From Liminaster sp017519885 (GTDB lineage Bacteria; Bacteroidota; Bacteroidia; Bacteroidales; UBA3663), in the NCBI GenBank assembly GCA_017519885.1, contig JAFWRO010000011.1:23867-87866 (forward strand): a stretch of DNA of 64,000 nt, given 5' to 3'. Positions 60,801 to 64,000 of the stretch are shown piece by piece. A model generated the notes under the pieces. That model saw only the letters and a program-made list of their open reading frames with translations, ran no database searches and was not told where the DNA came from. Within the stretch, counting starts at the first letter, position 1; each line of letters starts with the position of its first letter. The position numbers were made by a program, and so were the translations under genes.

Positions 60801-63715
60801 ACGGGGATGCTCGAGATGTCCTTGAAGTTGACACCGCTGTGCACCAGGGAGTTGGGGCTGATGTAACGGCTGACGAACGAAGGCGAGAACTCGTGCAGGC
60901 CCATAGTGGGACGCACGGTGTAGTAGGTGCCCTCGCCCGTGTAGGGTATGCCACGGATGATGTAGTTGCCCATCTCGTCGGTCATGGCATAGAGCGACAG
61001 CGAGCCGTCCGGCACGTTGGTGTCGGGTTTGGTGCCCGGCAGCACGTCGGCATGCCATTCGTTGTGGGTGCCGTTAGCATTCAGGCTATAGTCGTAGGCC
61101 GTCTGCTGCCCGCTGATGTTCTCGTCGAGCGGCAGGTACATGGCAAGATCAGACTCCTGGCCAGAGAGTACCTTGTCGTAAGTTGCCAAGACAAGGCTGT
61201 TGCTGAGGGCGGTGCGCCACAGACGCACGTCGTCGATGTATCCCAGGAAGTAGGGACCTGCGGGAGTCGCAATGCGCTTGCCGCCGAAGATGGTGGCGAG
61301 GGGCTGGTTGTTGTCGCTGGCGAACTGCGACGGCAGGATGTTATACTTGGCTTCGAGCACACACGTCTGGAGCTTCTTTTCGCGCGAGTCGATGACACGC
61401 AAGGTCACCTGCCCGTTCTCCATCGCTACAGATATATTATAATAAAGGTGTGTACGGAGGTAGATGTCGCTCGGCATCTGTGTGCCGTCGGGCTTTTCGA
61501 GCACGAGTCGATAGGTGCCGTTGCCCTGGGGCAAAGCCAGCAGGGCGAAGGCCTGTTGTGCATCGATGAGGCTCTGCGTCACACGTGTCCCCTCGTTGGG
61601 AGTGATATAGGCCCAGAGCTGTACGGTGAACGGATTGGCATAGAGCGTAGCCAGCTCATGGGCCGGGCGCAGCAGCCTCAGGCCGCCGCCGATGTCGCGC
61701 ACGCGCATCGAGTAGAGCTGCGTCTGCTTCGGATCGTCGCTATCGACGCTGAGGTTCATCTTCACGCCAGCCACAGCCGTACCTGTGCCGTAGGACACCT
61801 TGCCGCTGATGATGCCCGTTGACATGCTGAAGCCGCTTGCCCCGCAGAAGACGGGGTTGGTGCGGTGGCCGTCGTCCTCCAGATAGGTTGACGATACGCG
61901 GTAGTCGTAGTAGTTGCCGGGCACCGGCGTATCATCGACGAAGGTGAAGGACTGGGCCGTGCCGCGCATCTCGCCCAGCTGGGTCCATTCGGCATTCGAG
62001 CCCGACAGGCGCCGGAAGATCTCGAAGTTCATCTCGCGGTTGTTGTTCATCTCGCATTCCCACGACAGGTGTACCTCGCCTGCGAAAGTGCCCTTCGAGG
62101 CATCCAACGAACGGATGGCATTCGTACCGAGCGTCGTGTTCACATCCTCGACCGTAAAGTCGGTGTCGAGCAGATGGGTGCGGATGCGGTAGTAGTGAAC
62201 CTCCTCCTTGTCAATCAGGTCGCGATGCTGCCAGGAGTGCTTCGTGAGGTTAGGCTCGTCCACCTCAGCCAGGACTTTCCAGGGCTCGCTCTGGCTGGAG
62301 CGGTGCTCCACATAGAAAGGCGAAGCGTTGGCCTCGGGGATGCGCTCGTGCTCCCACTCCAGCACAATCGAGCTGGGGCGGCGTTCCGTATAGAGCTGCA
62401 TGTCCCAGTCGCGCTGGTTGGTGACCTCCACTTTGCGGGCCAGTTCTTCCACGGGCGTGACTTCAAGTTCCTTCCATCCGTCCAGACCGAAGCTGACGAT
62501 ATAGATGTTGGAGGTATCGTAGCTGTCGCTTGCGTCGGTGAAGGAATAGGTATCCCGGGCGCCCTTGAACGGCACCTTGCCCACATACCGGGGCTTGGCT
62601 CCCTGGGTGGACAGGTCGCCAGCATATTTGAAGATATACCACGAGCCGGTGGTCTCGGCCAGGGCGGGCTGGCTACAATCGGCCTCCCAGGTGAGCGTCA
62701 CGTTCTTCTTCCACATGTCGGGCGTGGCCACCAGATTCGAAGCATGCCAGCAGTCGGGAACAATCACATTGAAGCGCGGCGAATTGAAACTGTTTCCTCC
62801 GCTAATTAAGGTAATATTTCCAAAGAGATTTGCCCATGTCTCACGCGTCATTGTGGAACAATAGGTCCAGATATCATATTCGCGCGAAGGGTCGAACTCA
62901 CGATTGATGGCCAACGAATAGGTGCTTTGCATCGACTGGAACTCACTTGATTTACCATAATAGGCATCTTTAGGCGCCACATACTCGTCTTCATCGTGGA
63001 AAACCAAATAACGCGTATTCGAACCAATAGCCGTAGGAGCATTGACAGTAGCGGTCACCTTATAGCGGTCGGTGCGCTTCAAGGTGGCAGAGAAGTTCTG
63101 ACCCCATTCAGAAACAACATCGGGCAAGGTGAACTCCCCCTTCTTCGTGGTAACTTGCTTGCTGTCGTGGTCGAAGTCCCATTTTTCCTCGATGCGCATC
63201 TTCATCGTGTATTTGTTGTTCTGGACATAGCCCAACGGGGTCTTCTTCAGGCCACACATGCGCAGCACCCTATCCCCGTAATGGTAACGGAACTTCGAGA
63301 TCTTGTAGTCGCTGTCCTGACCGTGCTTGTATTTGTCAGCAATTAACTCAAGGCGGCCATTTTCACGGACATCACCCAGATTATGGACGTAGGAATGCTC
63401 GCCGTCCGACCATGCGAAATCCACATAGCCTACCAGCGCCTCATCGACACCATTGTTGATGTAGATGGGCGACTTGTCCATGTCGTCGTCGATGCCATCG
63501 TAGTTGACCACCATCACATCGAAATCAACATAGGGCTGATTGAGAGTGACATTACCGGTACTCACAAGCTTGAAATAGTTCTGCGGATACTCATAGTCAT
63601 CGGCAAAACTGTCGAGAAAACACAAGGGCAGCAGCAATAGGAAAGCCATGAGCCGCTTCAGGCTCGGCACGGATTGCTGCACGCTTCTTCTGAAAGGATG
63701 AAACTGCTGTGTCAT
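57878..63715 (-). CDS. Giant secreted LamG/Fn3 surface protein, N-terminal part up to a premature TAG
   Basis: 1,945 residues ending '...FDKYSVSNVPNG' at TAG. Signal peptide ends near residue 39 ('LLLLPLCFLDSFA'). Unique region, Fn3-like ('GEVHLSWECEMNNNREMNFEIFRR') and LamG 1 (about 671-878) follow, then regulatory-like units ('YPVEGADLYVDGQIVMNDGESAKTDVEGKFQIS'), in the same order as the 3,240-residue paralog. In that paralog the text at this point reads 'NVPGGQ', so the TAG replaces a Gln codon; CAG to TAG is a single transition. Joined, the two parts make about 3,256 residues. The truncated product lacks the C-terminal sorting signal and might be trapped in the periplasm. Confidence 0.85.
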   Translation of the reverse strand: MTQQFHPFRRSVQQSVPSLKRLMAFLLLLPLCFLDSFADDYEYPQNYFKLVSTGNVTLNQPYVDFDVMVVNYDGIDDDMDKSPIYINNGVDEALVGYVDFAWSDGEHSYVHNLGDVRENGRLELIADKYKHGQDSDYKISKFRYHYGDRVLRMCGLKKTPLGYVQNNKYTMKMRIEEKWDFDHDSKQVTTKKGEFTLPDVVSEWGQNFSATLKRTDRYKVTATVNAPTAIGSNTRYLVFHDEDEYVAPKDAYYGKSSEFQSMQSTYSLAINREFDPSREYDIWTYCSTMTRETWANLFGNITLISGGNSFNSPRFNVIVPDCWHASNLVATPDMWKKNVTLTWEADCSQPALAETTGSWYIFKYAGDLSTQGAKPRYVGKVPFKGARDTYSFTDASDSYDTSNIYIVSFGLDGWKELEVTPVEELARKVEVTNQRDWDMQLYTERRPSSIVLEWEHERIPEANASPFYVEHRSSQSEPWKVLAEVDEPNLTKHSWQHRDLIDKEEVHYYRIRTHLLDTDFTVEDVNTTLGTNAIRSLDASKGTFAGEVHLSWECEMNNNREMNFEIFRRLSGSNAEWTQLGEMRGTAQSFTFVDDTPVPGNYYDYRVSSTYLEDDGHRTNPVFCGASGFSMSTGIISGKVSYGTGTAVAGVKMNLSVDSDDPKQTQLYSMRVRDIGGGLRLLRPAHELATLYANPFTVQLWAYITPNEGTRVTQSLIDAQQAFALLALPQGNGTYRLVLEKPDGTQMPSDIYLRTHLYYNISVAMENGQVTLRVIDSREKKLQTCVLEAKYNILPSQFASDNNQPLATIFGGKRIATPAGPYFLGYIDDVRLWRTALSNSLVLATYDKVLSGQESDLAMYLPLDENISGQQTAYDYSLNANGTHNEWHADVLPGTKPDTNVPDGSLSLYAMTDEMGNYIIRGIPYTGEGTYYTVRPTMGLHEFSPSFVSRYISPNSLVHSGVNFKDISSIPVSGQAFYKGTRYPVEGADLYVDGQIVMNDGESAKTDVEGKFQISVPIGKHFIEIRKDGHTFTNGGRYPADPNDEITTFTFEKEVTGLRFTDETLVTIAGRVCGGPTETEKPLGFGDSKNNIGTAEITLDAGYPMNIEEVVEDGIIVPYPVADNAALDSPTDQVESEAYVSGGKTADATRYIHITTDRKTGEFAVKLPPVVFNVTEVKVPSNTSIQFTELPTVDATQLDILTDSISYDSINTLYFKYAAALKQNYRSAPEMEVVDARNEDKKAFGEKWVPYYNRTGDADSVLAYKITDDDVVEYTFGHPILAQGKSYYYVMRISEKYQNYDNPTDIRIYKDPVAKASIRINNEFSANKSFYYKGEQRGQMVDPSVADTISTDEEGIASYSFRTGLPNVLDDHTLGLNITFEIDEKTYEWDQNGKFRVIVLGDLTHGNDYITKGPDQVEYVLRDPPGSNSSATFHKKVMHQNQWIIKATGGSTQDIRRGTAIRCTVTYLRIVENFVTTKLNFNKADGWLADEKLAGTGGAAQYVVSPEGAKRALMKAIGSAAKWLTAAYPNASFSLQEILDSEQYTHEVQKALVFEGQSEHNMDPHDRFSLNESNDLSAFNLIEEGGLFFDINRATCYDEDVTTSNLPEFVGAPADLFFGSSSNIIIGDVESVIVQVDANGRFYIDCIENKTMSDDIASRFIYTADHVENTLIPQMQTYMRDLLTTVTPAELEAARQAGNNTDHIIYLTTLDTTDPRFGSRNNDQTIWGEQASDDDNVSVGPSYTAIWPKVQKETLQDMVLFYVTNIEKWRNVLRENEKDKVEAIRRNMLERNLSVSAGAPVSFSQSREERDLGGFYGYNEVYHLASSEYEKNLESYNPKPVSYKFFRSGASLISSNLEGDITGKAVSYSVYDNDPTDALSVDVLTSTQGYSPVFRTRGGVTSSPYEGEVVTKYYNKGTVISEATVPVDAPHLTFDKYSVSNVPNG

Positions 63716-63962
63716 GGGTATAGAGTTATAACAAAAATAAATTCAAAGTTTAGGATAAGATGGGCAAAACGAAAAACGATAACGTCCCATCGAAGAAAAT
63801 ATACATTTTCGCTTTGCAAATATAGGGTTTTACGAGAAATTACCTTCAACGAAACACCTGTTTAACTAGTGTAGCATCCTAACCAGTATAAATAAAAACT
63901 GATTTTAAACAATAAAACTTCAAATTGTTCGTTTATATGTTGTTCATAAAACATAAACGACA
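63716..63962. other. Gap between the giant gene and the right-edge gene
   Basis: AT-rich, with a TATATTTG -7 box for the giant gene (63824-63817) and no good -33. The rest (63840-63960) may include the end of an insertion sequence; I cannot define its inverted repeat. Confidence 0.4.
63817..63824 (-). promoter_or_regulatory. -7 box for the giant-protein operon
   Basis: TATATTTG on the minus strand, about 100 nt before the ATG at 63715. The -33 region is poor. Confidence 0.5.
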
Positions 63963-64000
63963 ATGGGAAGACCTAAGAAATATCACGTCCTACTCTCCGC
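63963..64000 (+). CDS. Possible IS630-type transposase, N-terminal fragment
   Basis: An open frame begins 'MGRPKKYHVLLS' and runs off the window. This opening resembles IS630-family transposases, whose N-terminal HTH domain often starts with a G/ARPxK text. Twelve residues cannot prove it; other small DNA-binding proteins start similarly. Confidence 0.35.
   Translation, partial: MGRPKKYHVLLS

Overview
The window comes from a Bacteroidota chromosome, most likely order Bacteroidales and perhaps near Prevotellaceae. I infer this from sequence only: promoters of the TTTG / about 20 nt / TAnnTTTG type lie before many genes. DUF4494, DUF4286, a hybrid two-component regulator and T9SS-like C-terminal tails are present, and the housekeeping genes are Bacteroidales-like. 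The genetic code is standard, since several genes end in TAG. I saw no rRNA, tRNA or CRISPR array.

Layout. 1-8.3 kb is housekeeping: the tail of a CorC/HlyC-type protein, a PpiD-like foldase, rlmN, a small T9SS-tailed secreted protein, recA, def, ruvX/yqgF, adk and hpt. 8.4-14.5 kb holds two POT peptide transporters flanking a GH2 beta-glucuronidase, then an SDR. 14.5-23.3 kb (minus strand) holds an AraC-type hybrid two-component regulator, a DUF362 lipoprotein with an EF-hand, an SGNH hydrolase, a nitroreductase-fold lipoprotein and a DUF1593 nucleoside-hydrolase-like protein. 23.4-30.7 kb is a compact minus-strand operon resembling the core of aryl-polyene/flexirubin/dialkylresorcinol clusters: methyltransferase, LpxL-like acyltransferase, ApeP-like dehydratase, KS, ACP, KS, SMR/EamA-like protein, second hotdog dehydratase. 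Both ketosynthases carry an extra C-terminal half-KS domain. 31-36.8 kb is housekeeping again: yidC, engB, DUF4494, a YggS-family gene, tsaE, DUF4286 and a cyclophilin. 37-41 kb has a FadL-type porin, a VanZ-like protein, an alpha/beta hydrolase and a polysaccharide deacetylase. 41-42.1 kb is a damaged ECF sigma / anti-sigma pair. 42.4-63.7 kb encodes giant secreted proteins: a GLUG-repeat protein and two tandem paralogs of about 3,250 residues, one of them broken by a single in-frame TAG. A possible IS630-type transposase begins at the right edge.

The most unusual signal is not a gene. Many short intergenic gaps hold hairpin-like elements built from 9- or 10-bp word arrays. Often the left array is the inverted complement of the right one, around a more conserved core. 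The word differs between loci (CTAGA, GGTTCGAG, TCAGAACCCC, AAGGGATATT, GGGGGT and others). Pieces of the same elements lie inside the two ketosynthase genes. In one case 68 bp are identical to an intergenic copy 9 kb away. The elements also supply stop codons and at least one terminator for adjoining genes.
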